Made by a program: the position numbers and the translations under genes
Shown: piece after piece, positions 18,708-27,565 of the stretch
Layout: the number at the start of each line of letters is the position of its first letter
Position numbering within the stretch: the stretch's first letter is position 1
NCBI RefSeq assembly: GCF_900112335.1
Contig: NZ_FOLG01000003.1
Span: 1 to 64,000, forward strand
Reading direction: 5' to 3'
From: Tropicimonas isoalkanivorans
Lineage (GTDB): Bacteria; Pseudomonadota; Alphaproteobacteria; Rhodobacterales; Rhodobacteraceae
Length of the DNA stretch: 64,000 bases
The notes under the pieces: model-generated
The model's database searches: none
What the model was told of the DNA's origin: nothing
What the model saw: the letters and a program-made list of their open reading frames with translations, nothing else

Positions 18708-19772
18708 ATGAAACGTCGTGCATTCCTGAAGTCCGGAATGGTCGCCGCCCCCGCCGCGGCACTTGCCGCGCCCGCCATCGCGCAGGGGATCATCGAATGG
18801 AAATGCCCCACGTCTTTCCCGGCGAAAGCGCCGGGCGTGGGCACCAACGCGGTCACCTTCGTGGATCGCGTGAACGCCATGGCCGACGGGCGGCTGCGGC
18901 TGAAACTCTATTCCGGCGGCGAGCTGGTGCCGCCGTTCGCCGTGGAGGACGCCGTTCAGCAAGGCACGGCGGAGATCGGGCATGGCACGGCCTATTACAG
19001 CGCGGGCAAGAACTCCGCACTGCACTTCTTCACCAACATTCCCTTCGGCTTCACCGCCTCCGAACTGTCCGGCTGGCTGCGCTACGGAGGCGGACAGGAG
19101 ATCTATGACGACCTCTATGCCCAGCGGAACATGATCCCGCTCTACTCCGGCAACTCCACCGTGCAGGCGGCGGGCTGGTTCAAGAACGAAATCACCAGCG
19201 TCGCCGACCTGTCTGGGCTGAACATGCGCATCGCCGGCCTTGGCGGCGAAGCGATGCGGAAGCTCGGCGTGAACGCGGTGCTCATGCCGCCGACCGAGAT
19301 CTTCCCGGCCTTCCAGTCCGGCGCGATCGACGCGGCGGAATGGGTCGGGCCGATGCTGGACCAGGCCTTCGGGCTCAACAAGGTGGCCACCTACTGCTAC
19401 GCGCCTGCCTTCCACGAGCCGGGCGCCGGCCTGCATGTGGTGGTCAACAAGGACGCCTGGGAGAGCCTGACGCCCGACCTCCAGGCGATCTTGCGTAGCG
19501 CCGCCGGTGCCGCGGAATCCGAGACCATCAGCCAGTTCGAGTATTTCAACGCTCAGGCCTTCAAGGCGCTGCAAGATGCGGGCGTCGAGTTCAAGGCCTT
19601 CCCCGAAGACGTTCTCGCGGCGCTGAAGCAGGCCTCGACGGAAGTGATGGACGAGCAGGCCGCGGCCAACCCGGACTTCCAGCGCTGCCTCGAGAGCGCC
19701 AATGCCTACCTCGAAGTCGCCCGCCCCTACGGCGCCGCCTTCACGGCTCAAACGATGTTGCAGCGCGTCTGA
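18708..19772 (+). CDS. TRAP transporter solute-binding protein (TakP-like)
   Basis: This 354-residue binding protein has a twin-arginine-like start (MKRRAFLKSG) and an Ala-rich signal ending in AIAQG. TakP-type features include GGELVPPFAVEDAVQQG, NMRIAGLGGEAMRKLG and the ligand segment AAEWVGPMLD. TakP relatives bind 2-oxo acids, such as pyruvate, through a cation. It follows the permeases after 48 bp with a GGGAGAGA ribosome site. Uptake of an organic acid beside a hydrogenase would suit fermentative or phototrophic growth, but no direct link is shown. Confidence 0.88.
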   Translation: MKRRAFLKSGMVAAPAAALAAPAIAQGIIEWKCPTSFPAKAPGVGTNAVTFVDRVNAMADGRLRLKLYSGGELVPPFAVEDAVQQGTAEIGHGTAYYSAGKNSALHFFTNIPFGFTASELSGWLRYGGGQEIYDDLYAQRNMIPLYSGNSTVQAAGWFKNEITSVADLSGLNMRIAGLGGEAMRKLGVNAVLMPPTEIFPAFQSGAIDAAEWVGPMLDQAFGLNKVATYCYAPAFHEPGAGLHVVVNKDAWESLTPDLQAILRSAAGAAESETISQFEYFNAQAFKALQDAGVEFKAFPEDVLAALKQASTEVMDEQAAANPDFQRCLESANAYLEVARPYGAAFTAQTMLQRV

Positions 19773-20194
19773 TCGCGCGCGAGGCTCGCCGCTCCGGCGG
19801 CGGGCCTCCTGCCCTGCGCCGGCACCTACGGCCGCCTGATCCGCCGAACCCTATTGGCAGACGGCCACACGCGCGGACCAAATCCATAGCCCCCCTTGTC
19901 AGCGTCAGGCCGAATCGACCCGGCCCACGGCGGACGGTCCTGCCGACCCCTCCTGCATAGCTTTAGCGCAAACAGACGCCTTTTCGGGCAGCACGCGTAT
20001 CGTCGCGAGCCACCATATGCACGGATTGCGCGCAGACGGGGCAAATCATGGGGCGAGATCGCGCAGCTTGCCCTGAGGGCAATCTCCCTGACTGGACATT
20101 CCGCCCGTCGCTTGGCGAACATGCAGGCAGGGAGGAAGCACAACTTTTAGCTTGGTTGGGCCCATCAGATATTTCCTAGGAAGGACGTATCTCC
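19773..20194 (+). other. Long gene-free leader upstream of nifA
   Basis: These 422 bases hold no convincing gene. I looked for a sigma-54 -24/-12 element, a TGT-N10-ACA NifA palindrome and an Fnr-type TTGAT-N4-ATCAA box, and saw none. A ribosome site (AGGAAGGA) lies at the right end, just before nifA. Control of nifA, for example by NtrC or RegA, would have to act here but leaves no recognisable site to the eye. Confidence 0.5.
19781..19808 (+). terminator. Possible terminator hairpin after TRAP genes
   Basis: GAGGC at 19781-19785 pairs with GCCTC at 19804-19808, and CGCCG at 19787-19791 pairs with CGGCG at 19795-19799 around a three-base loop. There is no T-run, so this may be a stability hairpin rather than an intrinsic terminator. 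Confidence 0.4.
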
Positions 20195-21946
20195 ATGCAC
20201 ATCGACGTTGTAGAGCCAGTTCGTCTGATTTCCTCCTCAGCCCGTCGGCGGGCGAAAGCGGCCGCGCGGGAGTCCGAACAGACATCGCTCGAAACTGTAT
20301 TTGAAATTGCAAAGCTGCTGACCGGCGCCGTCGACCCCGTGGCGGCCATGCCGAGCGTCTTCAGCATCCTCGGCTCCTTCATGGGGCTGCGGCACGGGGC
20401 GCTGTCGCTGCTGTGCGACCCCGAGGCCGGGCAGAGCCCGCACCCCGGACACAACCCGTTCGCCCTGGCGGCGACGGTGCGCGGCGTCGCGCCGGATCTG
20501 CCAAGCGCGCGGGGCAATGACCGGGTGACGGAAATGGTGTTTCTCACCGGCGTGCCGCTGGTTTCGCTCGACATCGAGAACGAGTTCGGCGTCGACGCGC
20601 TTCCGGACCAGACGACTGACGGAAGGCTGGCGCTGATCGCCGTGCCGATCCGGGCAGAAACGCATCTGCCGCTTGTGATCGGCGTGCTGAAAGTGTTCCG
20701 CCCCTTCACCGATGATCCGGCCCGCGAGGTCTCAAACGACCTGCGCGTGATGACGATGATCGCCTCGCTGCTCGAGCAGGCGCTACGCTTCCGCCGCGCG
20801 GTCGCGCGGGACAGGGAACGGATGTTCCGCGAAGCCGGAGAGGCGATCAAGGCGGCGCATGATGCGCGCGAGGATGTCGAGCCGCTCCTGCCCGACCAGG
20901 GCATCGTGGGCGAAAGCGCCGCGATCGGCGCCGTCGCGAAGCGGATCCGAAAGGTGGCAAAGACCAGCACACAGGTTCTGTTGCGTGGCGAGAGCGGGAC
21001 CGGCAAAGAGCTGTTCGCCCGGGCCATCCACAGCCTGAGCGACCGCGCCGACAAGCCCTTCATCAAGGTCAACTGCGCGGCGCTGAGCGAGTCCCTACTG
21101 GAAACCGAGTTGTTCGGTCACGAGAAGGGGTCGTTCACCGGCGCAACCGGGCTGAAAAAAGGCCGGTTCGAGCTTGCGAACGGCGGAACGCTTTTTCTCG
21201 ACGAGATCGGCGAGATCAAGCACGAGTTTCAGACCAAGCTGCTCCGCGTGCTTCAGGAGGGCGAATTCGAGCGTGTCGGTGGGACCAAGACGCTGAAGGT
21301 CGACGTCCGTCTGATCACGGCGACGAACCGGGATCTGGAGGAGGCCGTCGCCCGTGGCAAGTTTCGTGCGGACCTCTATTTCCGGATTTGCGTGGTGCCG
21401 ATCCACCTTCCGCCCCTGCGCGACCGTCCGGAGGACATCCCGCAACTGGCGCGGACCTTCCTCGACCGCTTCAATGAGGAAAACGGCACCGCCCTGGAAT
21501 TCGAGCAGGATGCCCTCGGCACGCTTCTGGGGTGCCGCTTCCCCGGCAACGTCCGGGAGCTGGAAAACTGCATCCATCGCAGCGCGGCACTGTGCGACAG
21601 CGACGTGATCCGGGCCGAGGATCTGGCCTGCAATCAGGATGCCTGCCTCTCCGCGCAACTCTGGCGACTGCAGAACAACGCCTTTTCGCCGATCGGCGGG
21701 CTGGCTGCGGGTGAGGTGATCCAACCGATCGTACGGAGTATCTCCGCCCCGGTTCGGCCGATCCCAGAGCGCCCTGCCCCGCCGCCCGTTCCCCGCAAGA
21801 CCGCCAACACAGAGCGCGAGGAGCTGATCGATGCGATGGAGCAGGCCGGTTGGGTTCAGGCGAAGGCCGCGCGCCTGTTGGGCATGACCCCGCGCCAGAT
21901 CGGCTACGCGCTCCGAAAGCACGACATCGAGATAAAGAAAATCTGA
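20195..21946 (+). CDS. nifA: Nitrogenase transcriptional activator NifA
   Basis: This 583-residue sigma-54 activator controls the nif regulon. It has an N-terminal GAF domain (about 30-195) and an AAA+ domain (about 235-460). The AAA+ domain has Walker A GESGTGKE at 265-272 and Walker [11 protein letters not shown] at 331-340. A C-terminal Fis-type helix-turn-helix includes [16 protein letters not shown]. The interdomain linker has Cys447, Cys459, Cys479 and Cys484, exactly the C-x11-C-x19-C-x4-C pattern that makes alphaproteobacterial NifA directly oxygen-sensitive. The sigma-54 contact loop reads GSFTGA (312-317) instead of the usual GAFTGA. The gene stands alone, upstream of nifB, and ends at a strong hairpin. 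Confidence 0.97.
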   Translation: MHIDVVEPVRLISSSARRRAKAAARESEQTSLETVFEIAKLLTGAVDPVAAMPSVFSILGSFMGLRHGALSLLCDPEAGQSPHPGHNPFALAATVRGVAPDLPSARGNDRVTEMVFLTGVPLVSLDIENEFGVDALPDQTTDGRLALIAVPIRAETHLPLVIGVLKVFRPFTDDPAREVSNDLRVMTMIASLLEQALRFRRAVARDRERMFREAGEAIKAAHDAREDVEPLLPDQGIVGESAAIGAVAKRIRKVAKTSTQVLLRGESGTGKELFARAIHSLSDRADKPFIKVNCAALSESLLETELFGHEKGSFTGATGLKKGRFELANGGTLFLDEIGEIKHEFQTKLLRVLQEGEFERVGGTKTLKVDVRLITATNRDLEEAVARGKFRADLYFRICVVPIHLPPLRDRPEDIPQLARTFLDRFNEENGTALEFEQDALGTLLGCRFPGNVRELENCIHRSAALCDSDVIRAEDLACNQDACLSAQLWRLQNNAFSPIGGLAAGEVIQPIVRSISAPVRPIPERPAPPPVPRKTANTEREELIDAMEQAGWVQAKAARLLGMTPRQIGYALRKHDIEIKKI

Positions 21947-21971
21947 TCACCGCAAGAACGAGGGACAGAAG

Positions 21972-21994
21972 GGAGCGGGCTTGCCCGCTCCTTT
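21972..21994 (+). terminator. Intrinsic terminator after nifA
   Basis: GGAGCGGG at 21972-21979 and CCCGCTCC at 21984-21991 form a perfect 8-bp GC stem with a four-base loop, followed by TTT. It separates nifA from the nifB promoter. Confidence 0.75.
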
Positions 21995-22041
21995 CGCGTT
22001 CAGGGGCTGCAATCCATGCCCGTCCGGACGGTTCCGCGAAT

Positions 22042-22057
22042 TGTCGCGTTCGCGACG
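22042..22057 (+). promoter_or_regulatory. NifA upstream activator site for nifB
   Basis: TGTCGCGTTCGCGACG is a near-perfect palindrome that fits TGT-N10-ACA except for the last base (ACG). It lies 72 bp upstream of the -24 element, the normal distance for NifA, and shares the TGTCGC/GCGACa arms of the other sites in this window. Confidence 0.75.
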
Positions 22058-22129
22058 CTTTGTCGGAGCCACGACGGCGGAACCGGGAGCGCATTCCCTA
22101 TCATTTTGAAATCACATCAAAAACAGTCC

Positions 22130-22145
22130 TGGCACGCCGGTTGCT
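22130..22145 (+). promoter_or_regulatory. Sigma-54 promoter of nifB
   Basis: TGGCAC-GCCGG-TTGCT is an exact match to the -24/-12 consensus with five-base spacer. Transcription should start near 22157, leaving a leader of about 42 bases before nifB. Confidence 0.93.
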
Positions 22146-22198
22146 TGATGAATCGAGGGTGCATCCCCTCGAACCGCGTGGACAGAAAGGACGAGCGC

Positions 22199-23686
22199 AT
22201 GACCGGCAATGTCGTTTCCCTCGGAGGGCTGCAAGTGGCCAGCCGCGACACCCTCAGCAAGGCGATGGAGAGCGAGGGCTGTAGCAGTTCCGCCTGCGGC
22301 TCCTCCGATGGCCCGGCCGACATGGCGCCGGAGATCTGGGCGAAGGTGAAGGACCACCCCTGCTATTCCGAAGAAGCACACCACTACTTCGCGCGAATGC
22401 ACGTGGCGGTGGCGCCGGCCTGCAACATCCAGTGCAACTACTGCAACCGCAAGTACGACTGCGCCAACGAGAGCCGCCCCGGCGTTGTGTCGGAGCGGCT
22501 GAGTCCGGAAGCCGCCGCGCGCAAGGTCATCGCCGTCGCCAACGAGGTGCCGCAGCTATCGGTTCTGGGCATCGCCGGCCCGGGCGACAGCGCCTACGAC
22601 TGGCGTAAGACCAAGGCGACGTTCCAGAAGGTCGTGCAGCAGCTTCCAGACATCAAGCTCTGCATCTCGACCAACGGTCTGGCCATGCCGGACCACGTGG
22701 ACGAGCTCCTGGACATGAACATCGACCACGTGACGCTGACGATCAACATGATCGACCCCGAGATCGGCACGCAGATCTACCCATGGATTTTTTACGACCA
22801 CCGCCGGATCACCGGGCTGGAGGCGAGCCAGATCCTGCACGAGCGGCAGATGCAGAGCCTCGACATGCTGGTGGAGCGCGGCATTCTGGTGAAGGTCAAT
22901 TCCGTGATGATCCCCGGCATCAACGATGCGCACCTGCTGGAGGTGAACAAGGAGGTCAAGAAGCGCGGCGCGTTCCTGCACAACATCATGCCGCTCATCT
23001 CCGCCCCCGAGCACGGCACGGTTTTCGGCCTTAACGGTCAGCGCGGCCCGACCGCCGCGGAGCTGAAGACGTTGCAGGACGCCTGCTCCGGCGGGGCGAA
23101 CCTGATGAAGCATTGCCGCCAGTGCCGGGCCGACGCCGTGGGGCTGCTGGGCGAAGATCGCGGGCAGGAGTTCACCATGGACCAGGTGCCCGAAGAAGTG
23201 ACCTACGACCCTTCCAAGCGGGACGCCTACAAGGAATGGGTCGCCGGTGAGCGCGAGGAGCGACGCGCCGCCGCCGAAGAAGCCAAGGCGGAGACCGTCG
23301 CAACCGTTGCCGAGGACGCCGACGCCCTGCTGGTCGCCGTCGCGACCAAGGGCGGCGGGCGGATCAACCAGCACTTCGGGCACGCCACCGAGTTCCAGAT
23401 CTTCGAGGTGGATGCCGAGGGCGTGCGCTTCGTCACCCACCGTCGGTGCGACAACTACTGCGTTGGCGGCTACGGCGAGGAAGACAAGCTGGAACTGGTC
23501 ATCAAGACGCTGGAGGGGATCGACACGATCCTTTGCGCCAAGATCGGGGACTGCCCGCGCGAAGACCTCGCCGCGGCCGGGATCGAGGCCATTCAGGACT
23601 ACGCCTACGACTACATCGAAACGGCCGTCTCCGCCGTCTACCGCGCCCGCATGGGCCTGCCCGCCGCCTCCGCCGAGATCGCCTGA
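22199..23686 (+). CDS. nifB: FeMo-cofactor biosynthesis protein NifB
   Basis: This 495-residue radical-SAM enzyme builds NifB-co, the Fe8S9C precursor of FeMo-co. The SAM-cluster motif is Cys75-x3-Cys79-x2-Cys82. Other NifB hallmarks are the N-terminal Cys-rich CSSSACG segment, KYDCAN and the cysteines in LMKHCRQCRADAVG. After an Ala/Glu-rich linker (about 375-405) comes a NifX-like cofactor-binding domain (about 410-485) with INQHFGHATEF. The start at 22199 is the first ATG after the mapped sigma-54 promoter. It heads a unit with fdxN, an LRV protein, nifZ, nifT and a SIR2-like gene. Confidence 0.97.
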   Translation: MTGNVVSLGGLQVASRDTLSKAMESEGCSSSACGSSDGPADMAPEIWAKVKDHPCYSEEAHHYFARMHVAVAPACNIQCNYCNRKYDCANESRPGVVSERLSPEAAARKVIAVANEVPQLSVLGIAGPGDSAYDWRKTKATFQKVVQQLPDIKLCISTNGLAMPDHVDELLDMNIDHVTLTINMIDPEIGTQIYPWIFYDHRRITGLEASQILHERQMQSLDMLVERGILVKVNSVMIPGINDAHLLEVNKEVKKRGAFLHNIMPLISAPEHGTVFGLNGQRGPTAAELKTLQDACSGGANLMKHCRQCRADAVGLLGEDRGQEFTMDQVPEEVTYDPSKRDAYKEWVAGEREERRAAAEEAKAETVATVAEDADALLVAVATKGGGRINQHFGHATEFQIFEVDAEGVRFVTHRRCDNYCVGGYGEEDKLELVIKTLEGIDTILCAKIGDCPREDLAAAGIEAIQDYAYDYIETAVSAVYRARMGLPAASAEIA

Positions 23687-23713
23687 TCCGGCCTCGCGAA
23701 GAAAGGACCGCCC

Positions 23714-23908
23714 ATGTCGTACAAGATCGTTCAGGAGAACTGCACCGTCTGCGGGGCGTGCGAGTTCGAGTGCCCTAACGCAGCCATCAGCTTCACCAAC
23801 GACACCTACGTGATCGACCCCGATCTGTGTACCGAATGCGAGGGCAGCTTCGACACGCCGCAATGCGCCGCGGTCTGCCCGGTGCCCGAAACCTGCGTCC
23901 CAGCCTGA
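23714..23908 (+). CDS. fdxN: 2[4Fe-4S] ferredoxin downstream of nifB
   Basis: This 64-residue bacterial-type ferredoxin has Cys motifs [12 protein letters not shown] and [18 protein letters not shown]. The second has the enlarged spacing typical of nif ferredoxins. Genes of this type directly after nifB donate electrons to NifB's cluster chemistry or to NifH. It starts after AAGAAAGGA, 28 bp past nifB. Confidence 0.93.
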   Translation: MSYKIVQENCTVCGACEFECPNAAISFTNDTYVIDPDLCTECEGSFDTPQCAAVCPVPETCVPA

Positions 23909-23912
23909 GCCG

Positions 23913-24680
23913 ATGGAGGGGCCCGATCCGGTCGACTGGCACGGCGACGCACTCGACTGCGCGGCCTGCCGCTTCCAGCACCGGCTGGAGGCGGGCCAGT
24001 GCGGGTTGGGCTGGGCCTGCGTCCACGACCGCTATGCCAAGCGGATCGAGCGCTTCTTCGTGCTGAACCCGGCCCTGGCGGACGATTGCCTGCGGATGCC
24101 CTATTTCGAGACGCGCATCAATGCGGCGCGGGTGGCGACGCTCTTTCGCCTGCCGCCGCTTCTGAACGATGCCGACGCGGGCGTGCGCGCCATGGCGGTT
24201 CTGCGCCTGCCGGTGCGCCACGCCAAGGCCCGGATGCGCGACAAGGACCGCCGCGTCCGCGTCGCGGTCGCGCACCGCCTGCCAATCGACGAGTTGCTGC
24301 CGATGCTGTCGGACCCTGATCCCTACGTGCGCCAGATCGCCGTACGACGGGCCGATCCTGGCATGTTGCCCACCATGGTCTACGACGACGACCCCGAGAT
24401 CCGCCGCATCGTGGCCCGCCGCATCCGCGAGGACTGGCTCACGCATTTCATCACCGATGCCGAGCCGCTGGTACGCCGTGAGGCGGCGCAGCGGATGGCA
24501 CCGGACAAATTGCACGGCTTCGCCCGGGACGATGACATCCGGGTCCGTCACGCGGTGGCAGAACGGGCGCCAGCGGACGTTTTGCATCTGCTGCTGGAAG
24601 ATGCGGAGGACCTTGTCCGCGAGACCGCCGGCACTCGCCTCTCACAACTCGAAAAGGAGACGCATGATGTCGACCGATGA
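23913..24680 (+). CDS. 4Fe-4S leucine-rich-repeat-variant (LRV) protein
   Basis: This 255-residue protein starts with a small iron-sulfur domain (Cys16, Cys19, Cys30, Cys36). The rest is made of LRV helical repeats, seen as recurring LLxDxDxxVRxxAVRR-like units from about residue 85 to 245. The family was first seen next to nifB in Azotobacter vinelandii. Its role is unproven; a partner-binding or iron-sulfur delivery function near NifB is a guess. It follows fdxN by four bases and overlaps nifZ. Confidence 0.88.
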   Translation: MEGPDPVDWHGDALDCAACRFQHRLEAGQCGLGWACVHDRYAKRIERFFVLNPALADDCLRMPYFETRINAARVATLFRLPPLLNDADAGVRAMAVLRLPVRHAKARMRDKDRRVRVAVAHRLPIDELLPMLSDPDPYVRQIAVRRADPGMLPTMVYDDDPEIRRIVARRIREDWLTHFITDAEPLVRREAAQRMAPDKLHGFARDDDIRVRHAVAERAPADVLHLLLEDAEDLVRETAGTRLSQLEKETHDVDR

Positions 24681-24960
24681 CCGCGAGATCGAAGTCTACA
24701 AGCCGCCCGTCTTCCTGCCCGGGGACAAGGTGATCTCGAAGAAGCACATCAAGAACGACGGCACCATGTTCGGCCGCGAAATCGGCGAGGTCGTCGTGAA
24801 GAAGGGTGACGTGGGCTACGTCCGCGACATCGGCACATTCCTGCAGCAGTTCTACATTTACGCCGTCGATTTCATCGAGCGCGGCAACATCGTCGGCATG
24901 CGCGCGCGCGAGCTCGACGGCGTGACGGAAACGGTTACAGAAACGGAGAATTTGCAATGA
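24664..24960 (+). CDS. nifZ: Nitrogenase P-cluster assembly protein NifZ
   Basis: This 98-residue protein carries the NifZ core: PPVFLPGDKVISKKHIKNDG, then EIGEVVVKKGDVGYVRDIG, then the tail IVGMRARELDG. NifZ helps to form the second P-cluster in NifDK and may counter oxygen damage. Start at ATG 24664 (or the adjoining ATG 24667) after AAAAGGAGA; it overlaps the LRV gene by 17 bases. Confidence 0.93.
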   Translation: MMSTDDREIEVYKPPVFLPGDKVISKKHIKNDGTMFGREIGEVVVKKGDVGYVRDIGTFLQQFYIYAVDFIERGNIVGMRARELDGVTETVTETENLQ

Positions 24961-25169
24961 AAATCATGGTCCGCGACACGCCCAAGGGAACGGAAATCTA
25001 CGTGCCCAAGAAGGATCTGGAGGAGATCGTCGTCGAGTCCGAGAAGCCCGGCATCTGGGGCGGCTGGGCGAAGCTCTCGAACGGCTGGATGCTGGAGATG
25101 CCGGAATTCGCCGAGCCGCCGAAGCTGCCGATCACTGTCGACGCCCGCCGACTGGCGGATGCGGAGTGA
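24957..25169 (+). CDS. nifT: NifT/FixU family protein
   Basis: This 70-residue protein matches NifT: MKIMVRDTPKG, YVPKKDLEE and GGWAKLSNGWMLEMP. NifT is found in most proteobacterial nif clusters, but its absence gives little effect and its role is unknown. It overlaps nifZ by four bases and ends beside the SIR2-like gene. Confidence 0.93.
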   Translation: MKIMVRDTPKGTEIYVPKKDLEEIVVESEKPGIWGGWAKLSNGWMLEMPEFAEPPKLPITVDARRLADAE

Positions 25170-25174
25170 ATGGG

Positions 25175-26002
25175 ATGAGCGACCAAGCCAAACTGAGCGA
25201 AGCGCTGGACGCGGTGGCCGCGGGAAGGATGATCCCCTACCTCGGCCCCGGCGTCTCCGGCCTCAGCCCCGATGTGCCCGCCTCGCCCGATGCGCTGTGC
25301 GCACATTTGGAAGCCGAGGTGCGGGTGCCCAAACGCGCCTCCGGCAACCTCTGGTCGGCCGCGCAATACGTGGAGAGCCGCAAGTTCCGCGCGACGCTGA
25401 ACGACATCATCGAGCGGGCCTTCGCCCCCGGGCTCGGCCAGCCGAACGCGGTTCAGAGGGCGATCGCCACCATGCGCCCGGCGATGATCGTGGACACCTG
25501 GTACGACGACGGCCTTCTGGCGGCGATGCAGTGCCAGGCGGACTGGGGCTGGGTTCAAGGCGTTAGCCGCAACGGCGAGTGGATCGAGATCTGGACCCGC
25601 GCCTACGACACCACCGGCGCCGAGCGCCCCGAGGGGCCGGACACGGGCTGGGACACGCTGGTCTACAAACCGCACGGGATGGCGCGCAAAGGCTCCAGCT
25701 TCCTGATGTCCGACAGCGACTATGTCGAGGTGCTGACCGAGATCGACATCCAGACACCGATCCCCGAGGAGGTCCGCGCCCGCCGGACGGGGCGTGGGTT
25801 CCTGTTCCTCGGCTGCCGGTTCGACGACCAGATGCTACGCACCTTCGCCCGGCAGATCACCAAACGGTCCGGCGGCGGGCACGTGGCTGTCATCGATGGC
25901 GCGCTGACGCGGATGGAGGGGAAGTTCCTCGATGAGATGGGGATTACCCGGCTGGATCTGCCGCCGGAGGAGGTCACGGCAGCTCTTTCGGCCCCGGTCT
26001 GA
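25175..26002 (+). CDS. Nif-linked SIR2-like protein
   Basis: This 275-residue protein resembles the SIR2_2 branch of the sirtuin/NAD-binding fold. The N-terminal PYLGPGVSG stands where sirtuins have GAGxS; VYKPHGM and FLFLGCRFDDQMLRTFAR are the later landmarks. SIR2-like genes next to nifT or nifZ are known in proteobacterial nif clusters, but no function is established. NADase, deacetylase or a structural role are all possible. It begins five bases after nifT; GTG 25166, overlapping the nifT stop, is the alternative start. No membrane segment or partner toxin gene is visible, which argues against a phage-defence use here. Confidence 0.8.
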   Translation: MSDQAKLSEALDAVAAGRMIPYLGPGVSGLSPDVPASPDALCAHLEAEVRVPKRASGNLWSAAQYVESRKFRATLNDIIERAFAPGLGQPNAVQRAIATMRPAMIVDTWYDDGLLAAMQCQADWGWVQGVSRNGEWIEIWTRAYDTTGAERPEGPDTGWDTLVYKPHGMARKGSSFLMSDSDYVEVLTEIDIQTPIPEEVRARRTGRGFLFLGCRFDDQMLRTFARQITKRSGGGHVAVIDGALTRMEGKFLDEMGITRLDLPPEEVTAALSAPV

Positions 26003-26004
26003 CC

Positions 26005-26016
26005 CCAGTTGGGGCC
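26005..26016 (+). repeat. Small palindrome over the ribosome site of the 133-residue gene
   Basis: CCCCA and TGGGG arms around GT lie immediately before the ATG at 26017 and include the only purine-rich stretch that could bind the ribosome. A folded transcript would hide it, so translation may be low or conditional. Confidence 0.4.
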
Positions 26017-26418
26017 ATGACCGAAAGGTCTCTGCATACCCAGCCCGTTGCGCTCTCTCCGGCGCAGCGGGCTTTTCTTTTGCGCCTCTCCCCCGCCGAG
26101 GTCGATTGCGCGATCGCGGTGATGCTCAAGATCCTCGACGGCAAGTGCAAGATGCCGCCGCACGAAGCCCGCATCATGACGGCGGTCTACGACGTCGTCC
26201 GCCATAGGCCCGCCCTCGCTCTCGGAGCCGACTGCCACAGGATGATCGCCACCGCTCGCGCGGAAAACGCCCAACGGTATCGCGCCGACGTCTACGAGGC
26301 CCGTGTGCTGGCCGAAACCCGTATCTCCCGGCCGGTCATGAAAGCCTTCAAGGCCACGTTGCGGATGCACGGCGTTCTGCCCGGTCGAAACCATCAGACC
26401 TCGCCCGGCTCTTTCTGA
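26017..26418 (+). CDS. Uncharacterised 133-residue protein between SIR2-like gene and nifH
   Basis: I do not recognise a family. The protein is basic and mostly helical in appearance, with three scattered Cys, Pro-Ala-Gln near the N-terminus and a Gly/Pro-rich tail. It has no signal peptide, membrane segment or zinc motif. It follows the SIR2-like gene by 14 bases in the same direction and ends 27 bases before the NifA site of nifH. Operon position in the nifB unit suggests coexpression with nitrogen-fixation genes. Codon use looks like that of its neighbours. Confidence 0.65.
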   Translation: MTERSLHTQPVALSPAQRAFLLRLSPAEVDCAIAVMLKILDGKCKMPPHEARIMTAVYDVVRHRPALALGADCHRMIATARAENAQRYRADVYEARVLAETRISRPVMKAFKATLRMHGVLPGRNHQTSPGSF

Positions 26419-27495
<1,077 letters not shown>

Positions 27496-27565
27496 ACCGA
27501 CCGCTGGAGGCCGGTTCGCGCCGGCCCCGTTTCACGCAACCGCAAGTGAACAAGGAGCCAAAAGG

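Noticed and set aside
25175-26002. SIR2-like gene as a phage-defence system (Thoeris or DSR type)
   Set aside because: No TIR, Argonaute or other defence partner is adjacent, and the gene is embedded and coupled inside the nif unit.
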